The position numbers and the translations under genes are program-made. DNA of 64,000 nt from Mesotaenium endlicherianum. Taxonomy: Eukaryota; Streptophyta; Zygnematophyceae; Zygnematales; Mesotaeniaceae. Below the pieces are notes generated by a model, which saw only the letters and a list, made by a program, of their open reading frames with translations, had not been told where the DNA came from and did not search any database. The stretch is taken from the NCBI GenBank assembly GCA_009602735.1, contig WELA01009535.1, positions 604,961 to 668,960 on the forward strand, read 5' to 3'. Positions 52,628-63,624 of this stretch are shown piece by piece. Numbering within the stretch: the stretch's first letter is position 1; each line of letters opens with the position of its first letter.

Positions 52628-54139
52628 ATGGTAAGGGCAAGGTCTCAAACTAGCAACTACCGAGACATGGAGAACCACGATAACGAGAATGTCGAAAACC
52701 AGGCGGAAAGCCATGTAGAGGGAACCCGCACCTATTCTGACGCAGTAGCAAATACTGCAGCTAGAGAGGTTGCAGATGAGGCAGCTGCTATTGCCGCAGT
52801 CGCAGCACAGCAAGCTGAGGAGGAGAGAGCCAGATTAGAAGCTGAACAAGTAGTAAAGGCCGCTGACGATACAGAAAGGAGGGAAGCACAGCCAGCTGAC
52901 GAGCGCACTGTCGAGGAACTCATGGCATCAAGGGCCAATGTTCTGAACCCACCTCGTGCTGTACAACTCAATGTACCCCTAGGTCAAATACGTGACCGGC
53001 TGAATGCGGCAGGAATTGCTGCTGCAGGAGCGAGAGGGATTGTTGAGGACACTACTCAGCGAGTAGATGCCAATGCTGCTGCTGCATTTGCTAATCTACC
53101 ACCCCAGAGTGTAGACTTGGGAGCATTGTTCGTTCAGATGCAGTCGCAAATGGCGACCATGTATCAGTCCCAGCAGGAGGACAAAAGAATCATAATGTCC
53201 CTACTGCGGGACAGAGACCAACTGGGGTCTCACACCACTAGTGGTGGTNCCCAACTGGGGTCTCAAATCACTAGTGGTGGTGGCCGAGGGCCTAGTAAGC
53301 CCAAGCCGAAACCTCCCCAGGAATATGATCCTGAGGGAAACAGAAAATATTACCTGATCAAGTTTCTCGCGGATGTTGAGCAGTGGCTGGAGAACTACCC
53401 AGAACTGCAAGATTACGAGAAGGTCAGGCACACCGGTGCGCTACTGAAAGGCAGTGCCGCAGACTGGTGGCTTTACTGGAAGGAAGAGCGTAAGGCTCGG
53501 CAACTCGGTGACCCTACGTGGGTAGAGTTTGTCGAGAAGTTGCATGAGAAGTCTGATGTCATGAACCAGCAGGAGAAAGCTATCTATGCGATGATCTCCC
53601 TGACACTGAAGCAGACCACTTCAGTTGCTGAGTTTGCTCAAAAGTTCCAAGAGAACATGATGAAGCAGCCTGATTTGCCAGAACGGTATAGGATAGCATA
53701 CTTCAGGCATGGCTTGAAATCCGAGGTCTCTAATCATTTCGCTGAGAAGAAGTATGAGAAACTGGCTGACTTGATCCAGGATGCTGACGCCTGGGATCAG
53801 CAGCGGTTCAATCACAAGCGCCAGAGTAATGCTTTGGTGTCTAAGGTTGTCAAAAAGTCCCACGGGTCCTACAATGAAATTGAAGGAGACCAGGCTGAGG
53901 ATGATCAGGGTGATGAGTACGAGTATGAGTATAATGCTATACAATCTAGAGGGAGAGGTGGGTACTCTCGAGGTGGCTATGGAAGTGGTGGTGGTAGGAC
54001 TAAGCCGTGACCAGCCTCAGCAAAATCTGTTTGCTTCCATTGCCAGCAGCTGGGTCACTTCAGAGAGCAATGTCCGGACAAGCACCTCCTAAAAGTCGAG
54101 AGAAAAGACCAGCCTTCAAACGACAGCAACAGTCAGTAA
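52628..54139 (+). pseudogene. gag: Element B Gag with a premature stop before the zinc knuckle
   Basis: Starts 35 bp after the LTR. An Ala/Glu-rich N-terminus (ADEAAAIAAVAAQQAEEERA) precedes the gag domain (about residues 235-400: FLADVEQWLENYPELQDYEK, GSAADWWLYWKEE, LTLKQTTSVAEFAQKFQENM). A Gly/Arg-rich stretch (GRGGYSRGGYGSGGG) ends at a TGA at 54008-54010. The same frame then continues and encodes the CCHC knuckle [14 protein letters not shown] at 54032-54073, before the natural stop TAA at 54137-54139. The early TGA is therefore a nonsense mutation. The lone N at 53249 sits between two near-identical copies of a 33-base segment (LGSHTTSGG and LGSQITSGG), probably an assembly artefact. Confidence 0.9.
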
Positions 54140-57100
54140 TCCAGTCTACTGACTGTGAGGATGCTAGAGATAGTGAGTCGTCACTAGCTGCCCTCGTAGC
54201 AGGTATTATGGGTCCTGCTGAACTGGATTCACTATGCATGCCTGACAACCAGATAAAGAAGACCATCAGCAATATAGACGTCCAGAGAGTGCACACTCTG
54301 GATGCTCTTGTTCCACCTGATGTCCAACATTTCTTTGCTACGTCAGGAGAACAATGCGAAAGTCAGGAAAAGACAGTCCCCCCTATCCTACTGCATTGCA
54401 TGATTGCAGGTAGGAAGGTGAGGGCATTTGTTGACGGAGGGGCGTCACATACTTTTATCCACAAGGACTTAGTTAAGCGGCTAAGGCTGCCTACTGTCAC
54501 CCAAGGGAATAGAAAGATATTCCTTGGAGATGCCTCAACTATCCCGGGAGGAGTTATAACCAAGCCTATTGAGGTCCAGTTAGGTTCTGGCATTGCAGTT
54601 CTAACTGAAACGCTTACATTTGAGGTACTCAACACTGGCTTTTATGATCTCGTGCTAGGCAGGTCCTGGCTTAATAGACATCAAGCTGAAGTGTGTTGGA
54701 GCAGAGGTACAGTTAAAGTGAGAGGAGCCAGTGATGGGCAGACTGACTTGGCACCCACCAGTGCTCTTCCTCTTGTCCTGTGTGGATGGCAAATGAAGGA
54801 AAAGAAGAGGCTTCCAGAAGGATGCAAGTTGCTGAATGCAATGGAGTTCGTCAAAAGCTGGAACCAGAAGGAAGACAGAATGTTCTGTCTGCTGCTAAGA
54901 GAGGTACCTCCTCAACCTGAAGAAGTGGTTGAGAAAAAGGTAAGCCCTCCGGAGCACCCTACTGCTGCAAAAATTGTTGCTCAGTACACGGATGTATTTA
55001 ATATGCCTCCAGGACTACCCCCTAAGAGGGAAGTAGATCATAGGATTGATCTATTACCTGGGAGTCAGCCACCTTGGCAACGCACGTATGGCTTGTCTTA
55101 TGTGGAGAGCGAGGAGTTGAAAACACAGATTGCAGAGCTTGAGGAAAATGGTTATATTTCTCCCAGTAAATCACCTTACGGCGCACCCATCCTATTTGTT
55201 AAGAAGAAGGATGGCAGTATGCGGATGTGTGTGGATTACAGAGCTCTGAACAAAATTACAGTAAAGAACAAGTATGCTTTACCCAGGATCGAGAACTTGC
55301 TTGATACCCTGTCTGGTGCTAAGGTGTTCAATAAGATTGATCTCAAGAGTGGTTATCATCAAATCAGAATTGCTGAGGGGGATGAACACAAGACTGCCTT
55401 CCGCACACGTTATGGACACTATGAGTTCAACGTGATGCCATTTGGACTGACTAATGCTCCTGCTACCTTTATGGGTGCTATGAATGACATTTTCAGACCG
55501 TATTTGGATAAGTTTGTGCAAGTTTTCCTGGATGATATTTTAATTTTCTCTAAAGATGAAGCTCAGCACACTGAACACTTAAAGAAAGTGCTGGACACTC
55601 TGCGGAAAAATCACTTGTATGCTAAAATGAGCAAGTGTGATTTCTTTAAGGAAAGTATTGAATTCTTAGGCCACGTTGTCAGTAAAGAGGGCATCAGTGT
55701 GGATCCTAAGAAAGTCCAGACCATAAGGGACTGGCCAGTACCACAGTCTGTCTCTGAAGTTAGATCCTTCCTCGGGTTGGCTAACTACTATAGGAGATTT
55801 ATTGAGAATTATTCCACAAAGGCCAATAAACTGACCGACCTTACTAAGAAAGACATCGGGTATGTGTGGGGGGAAGAGCAGCAGGCTGCCTTCCAGACCC
55901 TTAAAGATGCCCTTTGTTCTGCCCCAGTGCTAGCCGTGTATGACCCCAGCAAACCGGTGCAGGTGGTTACTGATGCCTCTGACTTTGCCATGGGTGCAAT
56001 TTTGTTGCAGCCTGTTGACAAAACCACAAAGGATGGTAAGGTACGGCAAGAGTGGCATCCTGTGTTGTATGAGGCTATGAAACTTAATCCAGCGGAGATT
56101 AATTACTCAGTGCATGATAAAGAGCTGCTAGCTATCATTCATGTGCTCAAACAATGGAGAGCATACTTACATGGTAAAGCTTTTAAGGTGATTACAGATC
56201 ATCTAGCTCTGACTCACTTTCAGTAGAAGTCCAAGCTGTCCAGGTGGGAGACCCGCTGGAGCTCGATGCTGGAGCAGTTCCAAGTCTAGATCGACTACAA
56301 ACCAGGGAAGTTGAATCCTGCTGATGCACTCTCTAGAAGACCTGACTTGCAAGAAAGGAACTTTAGTCAGCATGTTGTACATAAAGTCCTGTGTGCACTC
56401 ACTTCACTAAAGGTGAAAAAGTCCTTCTCAGAACAACTTAGGAAAGCCTACCTTTCTGACCCAACATTTGAGCCCAGCCCCACTACTGGTGTGTGTCGTG
56501 CTACTGCACTCGGGTATAAGCTTAAGGGAGGGGTCTGGGTGACTGAAACCACTTCAGGCAGGCTGAAGCTGGTCATTCCTAATAACTTGGAAATAAGGTC
56601 TCTCTTACAAAGTCAAGCGCATGACAGTCTCCTGGGTGGACATTTGGGGCAGGCCAAAACTGTTGGCAAACTGGCAAAACATTATCATTGGGAGGGGTTA
56701 CCCCGAGAGGTCTTGAAATATGTCAAGTCCTGTGACCAGTGTCAGAGAAATAAGTCTCGGCACACACCACCCGGAGGTCTCTTGCAACCGCTGCCCATCC
56801 CAGCTGGACGCTGGGAAACTATATCCCCGGACTGGGTGGTCTCACTACCAAGAACTGCCAATGGGCATGATTCAATATTGGTAGTCGTGGATAAACTGAC
56901 AAAACTGGTCATTTTCATCCCCACAACTGTCAAAGTGACTGCCCTCGAAACAGTGAGACAATTCTACAACCATGTAGTATGCCAACATGGCTTCCCTTCT
57001 AATATCATCTCAGACAGAGACTCAAAATTCACCTCTAAGTTCTGGAGAGCTTTAATGGGATTAATGGGAGTCAAACAGCTGCTCAGCACAGCTAACCACC

Positions 57101-57957
57101 CTCAGACTGATGGGCAGACTGAAAGAATTATTCGAGTTCTGCAGGAAGTGCTGAGAGCATATATTAACCAGAAACAAGATAATTGGGATGAACTGTTGCC
57201 TCAAATTCAGTTTGCGGTCAACAGTGCGGTGCACGCGTCAACGGGCAAGACTCCTTTTGAACTCAGCCTGGGTAGAGTCCCTAAGTCTCCTTTAGATGTA
57301 CTGGGGGAGTCTTTAACTGACCCTAAAGGGATTGACAACCCGATCTCCCTCCAGTTAACTCTGGAGTTTGCTGACACCCTGTCAGAAGTCCAACAAAACC
57401 TGCACAAAGCCCAAGAAAACCAACAAAAATACGCTAATCAACACCGTCGGGAGCTGACAATTTCCAAGGGCGATTTAGTCAAACTGCATTTTTAGCACCT
57501 GTACCTTCCTGGCGTGGTCAAGAAAAAGCTTCGTCCTGTCTGGGTCGGTCCATATTCGGTGGTACGTCGTGTCGGTCGGAATGCTTACAAATTGAACATG
57601 TCAGCTGACTACAAGGGTCACCCGGTCTTTAATGTCTCCTTCCTGGGACCATACATTAAAGGTGATACATTGTTCACCGGTCGGTTACCTGTCCAACCGA
57701 GACCGGTCCCCGCTGTCCGGGACGGCGATCCTGAGGAATATGAGGTCGATGAGATTTTAGACGCTCGCTCGGTCCGTCGATCGTCTAAATATGTCATGAA
57801 GTACCTCATCCGATGGAAGGGTTACAATGCCTCTGGGGACACTTGGGAATTTAAGGACCATTTGACCAATGCCAAAGGGGCNTTTAAAGACCAGCTGACC
57901 AATGCCAAAGGGGCGTTGAAACGGTTCCACCTTCGGGCGGCTGGAGCCCCTCCATAA
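54007..57957 (+). pseudogene. pol: Element B Pol: protease, RT, RNase H, integrase, chromodomain, with three in-frame stops
   Basis: Lies in the -1 frame relative to gag. Protease has [12 protein letters not shown] (DGG instead of the usual DSG/DTG). RT has [42 protein letters not shown] and [11 protein letters not shown]. RNase H has [14 protein letters not shown] and [12 protein letters not shown] at 56224-56226 follows LTHFQ and a second TAG is at 56288-56290. The frame continues with DYKPGKLNPADALSRRP and integrase (HDSLLGGHLGQAKT, CDQCQRNK, SDRDSKFTSKFWRALMG, HPQTDGQTERI). A third TAG is at 57493-57495. The C-terminus is a chromodomain (EEYEVDEILDARSVRR, YLIRWKGYNASGDTWEF). A duplicated LTNAKG segment around the N at 57882 is absent from B' and is probably an artefact. 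Confidence 0.92.
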
Positions 57958-58347
57958 CTATCATTTCAGTTGACACGGGAAGGTGACAGGCGGTCGTGTC
58001 TCCATTTAAGTTGGAGGGGAAAATATATGACAGTTAGTCAGCGAGAGCGATAAAGGGACAGTTACGTGAATCCTAAGTGTCAGCATAGTGACAGATGGGA
58101 CAGCCTGGCCCACATAAAGCACCTTGAGCTAAAGGAAAAAGGGCCTCGCTTAGCAATACTTCACTTAACTGAACTTAAAACATAATATACGTTTATGTTA
58201 GCGCACCGCAACTACGTCAACTTTTAGCAATCACCCTGTAAGGTAAACAGGAGCGAATCCACCATATTAATACGAACATACTTCCTGCCTGGAATCCCTC
58301 CGACAAAGATCGATATCTCACTAACTTATGCCCTGGTTACATATCCC

Positions 58348-58755
58348 ACCACACAAAAGGAGGACAGAAAGCGCAAGGCAGAAGAAGCCAGGAGGACAAT
58401 GGAGCAATACCAGAAGGAGCTGGCGGCGACGTCCCTCACCAGGAGAGAACAAGAAAGGGTCCGCAGACAACAAGAGGCGGCAGAAGAGGCACAGAGGAAG
58501 AAGGATCAGGAAGCGAAAAACTTCAGGAAAGCTGAGGAGGAGAGACAGAAGAAACAACAAAAGGAAGCAGCAGCGGCAGAGGAGGAGAGAAGGAAGAAGA
58601 TTGTAGCGGACAGACAAAAGAGCTTGGCCACTTACAGATATACTGTGGTGGGTGGCCAAAACTTTGATAACCTGAAGGAAGCATTGCTGGCAGCCCAGGT
58701 GAAAGGGGCAAAGTGCCCTAGAGGAAGCGTAGTGACTCTCAAGGAAAGGAACTAG
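58348..58755 (+). CDS. Accessory third ORF of family B (forward copy), short form
   Basis: About 390 bp after the pol stop, same strand. The frame reads TTQKEDRKRKAEEARR, then MEQYQKELAATSLTRREQER (ATG at 58399), a long Glu/Gln/Lys/Arg coiled coil, and then LATYRYTVVGGQNFDNLKEA, ending LKERN at 58755. It lines up with the B' ORF: the basic TQKxxxKRKxxAEEA start, the coiled coil, and YRYTV-G-F-L-EA. It lacks the ~200-residue C-terminal part of B'. The real start may lie upstream of 58399, since homology with B' begins near 58351. Function unknown; no membrane segment. Confidence 0.65.
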   Translation, partial: TTQKEDRKRKAEEARRTMEQYQKELAATSLTRREQERVRRQQEAAEEAQRKKDQEAKNFRKAEEERQKKQQKEAAAAEEERRKKIVADRQKSLATYRYTVVGGQNFDNLKEALLAAQVKGAKCPRGSVVTLKERN

Positions 58756-58856
58756 TTGCCATCATACTAGAGAGTGCAGCGGCATATTACTAACAAAGCT
58801 TAGGAAAGATACTCAACATTTTGAGTAGCAAGAAATTGCTCACAATTGATGTAGGA

Positions 58857-59443
58857 TGAAAGGCCTTGTCATTACAAATTCATAGAAATTTACAGAAGTG
58901 AAAACTGATGAGAAACAAAGAAGTTATGCCTATTTATAATTTTCTGCCCAAGTGCTCCTCCCTAGGAGGAAGCTACGGATTTTCCTAAGTGTTCGTCAAA
59001 TCGTCCCTTCCAGAATATTCGTGAGTAAGCCAGATCAGTCTAATCTGACGTGTCGGGTCGAATTGACGTCCACATACATGCATCGACATTACTAGAATAT
59101 TCTATCTTAGACGCGCTAGGCTAAACCAAAACTTTTAGGTAAATCGACCTAGTCGGCACTCCGCGTCAGCCGAACTTACGTGAAGGTTCGAGTTCATTAC
59201 AATGGGCCAGATCGCTCGACGCTGTCGGTCAATCCGACGGTCGCGCCCACTGCGAATTAAGGACAGTCGTCAACCGACCTCAAAACTAATTAAACTTCAA
59301 AAATCCGTAACTCTCTGAAAACTTGACCAAATTTGATGAACTTTATATCAAAATGACCACAAAAATGCACTCTACACTACTATACAATCAAAACATACTT
59401 TCATGAAACTCAAAAATGCACTTTATAAACCTATGACCTTACA
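58857..59443 (-). repeat. 3' LTR of element C, inverted
   Basis: On the minus strand it runs TGTAAGGTCATAGG (from 59443) to GGCCTTTCA (58857), 587 bp, directly after the polypurine tract CTTGAGGAGGGGGATGA. Both ends resemble element D's LTR ends. The adjacent bases 58852-58856 are TAGGA. Confidence 0.75.
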
Positions 59444-61353
59444 TCATCCCCCTCCTCAAGATGCGACGTCCTCGACGCATTCTGTAGATAACGTCTCAAC
59501 TTACTCTTACAATGAGACAAGTTGGCCTCTGGCTCCCAAGTGTTGTCGTCCGCATGGTAGCCTTTCCACTTGACCAGATACTCTTGGACAAATTGTTGAC
59601 CTCGCTTCATTCGTCGATCGCCGACAATCGCCTCCACTTCATACTCCAACACATCATCGATCTCGACCGGTGGTAGCGGTGTAGGCAGTCGTCCTGGATG
59701 TCCTTCATTCGGGTCAACGTATGGCCGCAGACAACTGACATGGAACACATCATGGATACGCCAGCGTGAAGGAAGTTCCAATTTGTAGGCCACTGGATTC
59801 ACCTGCTTGAGCACTTCAAAGGGACCTGTAAATCGTGCCCGCAGTTTCCTCTTGCCTGTGAAAGGTAGGTTACCTGTGGACAAGAGTACTTTGTCGCCCA
59901 CATGGAATGTCACTTGTCTCCTGTGCTTGTTAGCATGCTTGACCTGCTCTTCCTGTGCCTTCCGAATACACGTCTTCGCCATATCCCAAGTCTTGGCCAT
60001 CTGCTCCATAAAAGCTTGTGGAGTAGGAACCGGAGTCTCCTTGGCCTTCTCGAACAAGATGTTCCCTGAATGATATACTTCTCGCCCATAAACCATAGCG
60101 AATGGTGACTGCTTGGTGGATCCCTGCATGCTGTTGTTGTAGGCAAACTCCAACCCTGGTAGCTTCTTGTCCCACTCTCAAGGGTCCTCCATAGTGAAAC
60201 TCCTGAGCACCTCTTGCAGAGTTCTGTTGAGCCTCTCACTCTGCCCGTCTGTCTGAGGGTGATAGGAAGTGCTCATACTCAGCTTGGTCCCCATCAAAGT
60301 AAACAATGACCGCCAAAAGTTGCTAGTAAACCTTGGATCTCGATCTGAAACAATCACCTTCGGCAACCCATGTAGCCTGAAAATATGATCAAAGAATAGC
60401 CGTGCCACATCCGCTGCCGTAGAAGTCTCCTTCATGGGAATGAAGTGAGCCATCTTGCTGAGTCTGTCAGACACTACCCATACTGCATCGTGCCCTTGAC
60501 CACTGACTGGTAACGATGTGATGAAGTCCACAGCAATCTGCTCCCAAGGATACTCTGAAATAGGCAGGGGCTGCAATGTACCTCCCTTCTTTTGATTTGG
60601 TGTCTTGTTTCTCTGGCACGCATCGCAACTCCTGATCCACTCCTCGATGTCCTTGTCCATATTTCTCCAGTAGTATTTCCGCTTCAGCACGCTTGCCGTC
60701 TTCTCGCTTCCAAAGTGTCCAGCATATAAGCAGTCATGATGCTCCGCAAGTAGTAAGTCTCGTCGCTCCTTGATGTCAGGTACCACCACTCTCTTGGAAT
60801 CTCCATAATACCATATGCCGTCTTTCTTCTGCATACTCGAGTTGGACTCAGCTGCTCCACCATCAGCGAACTCTGGGTCCTCCTCATAACCTCTCTGAAG
60901 CTTCTTCTTGAAGTCCATATTCTCCTTCATGACTGAGACAGCTGCAAGGTCACACCTCCTGGATAGAGCGTCTGCAAGGTTGATCTTCCCAGGTAAGTAC
61001 TCAATCTTGTGGTCGAACTGTTGCAGAAACTCCATCCACCTTGCCTGTCTTGGTGTCAACGTTGGTTGCGTCATAAACTTCTCCAAGCTCTTGTGGTCGG
61101 TCTTGATGAACACCTTCCGGCCGTCCACATAACATCGCCAAATTCTCAAAGCCTGGACAATAGCCAACATCTCCCGCTCGTGTGCTGCATAGTTTTGCTC
61201 AGCAGGACTCAACTTCCTGCTCTCATATGCCACAGGCTGCAATCCTTTGCCCTGGTCCTGGAGAAGGATGGCTCCCACTGCAAAGTTTGACGCGTCTGTG
61301 ATGATGGTGAAAGGAAGCTCTGGACTTGCAATTGCCAACAAAGGTGCCTGTGT

Positions 61354-61383
61354 NNNNNNNNNNNNNNNNNNNNNNNNNNNNNN
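61354..61383. other. Assembly gap (30 N) in element C pol
   Basis: Thirty N between KEQQA and the TGTFVGNCK side of the RT/RNase H junction. The flanking frames differ, so the true gap length is not a multiple of three as drawn. Confidence 0.97.
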
Positions 61384-63017
61384 AATGCTTGCTGCTCCTT
61401 GTCACCCCATAGCCACTGCTCTTGCTTCTTCAACTTGTCCGTGAGCGGTGCACATACCTTGGCAAATCCTTCAATGAAACGTCGATAATAATTTGCCATG
61501 CCGAGGAAACTCCTAAGTTGATGAATATCAGCAGGCACCGGCCAATCTTCGACTGCTTGCACCTTCTTCTGCTCCACCTTGACTCCTTCAGCTCCCACTA
61601 TGTGTCCAAGAAACTCGACCTCCTTGAGACAGAAGTCGCACTTGCTCATCTTCCCATACAGCTTTTGATCTCTCAAGACCTCCAACACCTTCCTCAGATG
61701 CCTCACATGCTCCTCCAAGGTCTTCGAATAGATCAGGATGTCGTCCAAAAATACCACCACAAACTGGTCCAAGTAGGGTCTGAAGATACTATTCACGAGT
61801 CCCATGAATGTAGCAGGTGCATTAGTCAATCCAAAAGGCATGACTGTGAACTCGAACAAACCATAGCGAGTTCTGAAAGCAGTCTTCTGAACGTCCCCTT
61901 CCGCTGTCCGTACCTGGTGATAGCCACTCCTCAAATCGATCTTCGAGAAATACTTCGCCCCGACAAGCCTGTCAATCAACTCGTCCACTCGTGGAAGTGG
62001 GTACGTGTTCTTGATGGTGACCTTGTTGAGTGCCCGGTAGTCGACACACATCCTCATAGTCCCATCCTTCTTCTTCACAAATAAGATTGGCGCTGCAAAT
62101 GGAGACTCGCTGGGTCGGATGAATCCCTTCTCCAATAACTCTGTCAGCTGCTTCTTCAACTCGTCTAACTCCGCGAACGATTGACGATAGGCGGGTCTCA
62201 CAGGTGGCTTGCTCCCTGGTTCCAACTCAATCTTGTGCTCCATAGCTCTCTGTGGAGGTAATCCTGTAGGTAGCTCCTCAGGAAACACGCACTTGAACTC
62301 CTCCAACAGCGCCTTAATTTGGGCAGGCATCTCAGCAGGCTTCTTCTCTTGAGCAGTTGGGCTCTGCTCCTTCTGAGCAAGGGGATCAGACACCACTACT
62401 TGCTCCTCCGGCGATGTACATTCGCCCAGGCTGTTAGGATTCACACTTGCTCCATCTGATGACCTGGCCAGGGCCACCAAAACAAGGTACATCTCCTTCA
62501 CCTGATTCGCCCTGCATAGCTTCTTAACTTGCAGGCTCGACAGAAGACAGTTACTTGTGGTCGTATCTACCTCCACCTGTTTTGCTGTCTCCATTCGACC
62601 ATCACGCCCTTGGACTTTCACTTGTCTTGTGCTCCAGTGCACTTGNCTTGAGGGTTGGCTTTCCTCAACCATGGTCGAACCAATATCACCTCATGGTGAC
62701 CTAACTCTGCCTGCTCCATGACTTCCTGACTCTGGTGCCCCGCTACTTCCATGTGAATAGCTTCCGTAGGTGCACCACACTTGAGTCTCTGCCCATTCGC
62801 CAAAATTGCCTCCTTAGGCTCATAATGCTTCTGCACAGGGATTCGCCACTGTTCCACCAGCTTCTTGTGCACAAATTTTGCACTTGCGCCACTGTCGACC
62901 ATACACTTCGCATTATTGCCGTCGACCACTCCTTCCACGATGATAGGCTTGTCAACGTCTCGTCCCTTGCTTCTCGGCAGGCTCCTGAGGATAACCTCCT
63001 TGTGAGTTCTCGTCTTC

Positions 63018-63064
63018 ACGCCAGTAGACACCCCAGAACGACTTACTGGCGTCCTCCTTTTTCC
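63018..63064 (-). promoter_or_regulatory. Candidate -1 frameshift region of element C
   Basis: On the minus strand the gag codons GAA AAA GGA (63063-63055) precede a stem whose arms are ACGCCAGTA (63052-63044) and TACTGGCGT (63026-63018), nine perfect base pairs with a 17-base loop. The gag stop TAA (63045-63043) lies at the stem edge. The slip site is not a canonical X XXY YYZ heptamer, so this is weaker than the signal in element A. Confidence 0.5.
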
Positions 63065-63606
63065 TGCTGTTGAGGTTGCTTCGCCTTCACATGACAGTCT
63101 CGAGCCAGATGTCCAAGCTTGCCGCAATTATAGCAGGGTCCTCTCGGCTTGAAATTCTGTTGCCTGCGCTGGTACTGCACAAGTCCCAACTCCATGGGTA
63201 CTGGACCTTGAACTCTCGTGCTTGGCGCTTGAGATCCAAAGTGTCGATATCCCCCATAGTTGTGGCTGCCCCACTGCCTCTGACTATACTCCACAGCGTC
63301 GACCCTTGTTGCCAATGCCATCATTTCTCCAAGACTGGTAGGGTCCTTGAGCGCCACTTCCTTGGCCACAGTTGGCTTGAGTCCCCTCTTGAACTTGTCC
63401 ATCATCTCCGACTCGTGCATGGATGGGCATTGAAGCACCAGCTCGTTGAAGCGCGAAACATACTCCTGAATGCTTCCTCGCTGACGAAGGCGCACCAATA
63501 GATCTCGAGCGGTAGCCTCGGGTGCAATAGGGTGAAATTGCCTCTTCAAGCCTTCAAATAGCTGATCAACAGTAGCAGGAACTGCAGACAGCTGCGAGGC
63601 GACAAC
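63043..63606 (-). pseudogene. gag: Element C Gag, N-terminus missing
   Basis: The C-terminal ~185 residues of gag. Seen are SAVPATVDQLFEGLKRQFHP, RDLLVRLRQRGSIQEYVSRF, KFKRGLKPTVAKEVALKD, ATRVDAVEY and a CCHC zinc knuckle CYNCGKLGHLARDC. The stop is at 63043-63045. Homology ends near 63606, where a family B polypurine-tract-like sequence begins. The start of gag, the primer-binding site and the 5' LTR of C are absent. Confidence 0.88.
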
Positions 63607-63607
63607 A

Positions 63608-63624
63608 AATTAAGTTGGAGGGAT
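63608..63624 (+). promoter_or_regulatory. Polypurine tract of a family B element
   Basis: AAATTAAGTTGGAGGGA directly before a family B LTR. The same AAGTTGGAGGG core occurs after pol in forward B (about 58010) and twice in B' (inverted, about 51077 and 51133). Confidence 0.65.

Larger units (their letters stand above)
59431..63127 (-). pseudogene. pol: Element C Pol: protease, RT, RNase H, integrase, chromodomain, with one in-frame stop and an assembly frameshift
   Basis: In the -1 frame relative to gag. Protease CMVDSGASAKFVHK is near 62895. RT has [43 protein letters not shown] and [10 protein letters not shown]. RNase H has IITDASNFAVGAILLQDQ and KTDHKSLEKF. Integrase has the HHCC finger (HHDCLYAGHFG, CDACQRNK) and the catalytic core (VDFITSLPVSGQGHD, SDRDPRFTSNFWRSL, HPQTDGQSERLNRTL). 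A TGA at 60179-60181 interrupts integrase before EWDKKLPG, after which the frame runs on to a chromodomain (DVLEYEVEAIVGD, YLVKWKGYHADDNTWEPE). The lone N at 62646 adds a frame break, with CAAG duplicated beside it. The N run 61354-61383 removes some residues between RT and RNase H. The last codons are read from the polypurine tract into the LTR. Confidence 0.92.

Noticed and set aside
57840-57930. Duplicated LTNAKG segment as a real chromodomain repeat
   Set aside because: It flanks a single N and is single-copy in B', so it is better explained as an assembly overlap.
58328-58606. Arg-rich open frame that overlaps the third ORF in another frame
   Set aside because: Out-of-frame reading of the Glu/Lys/Gln coiled-coil codons; the alternative frame matches the B' protein.
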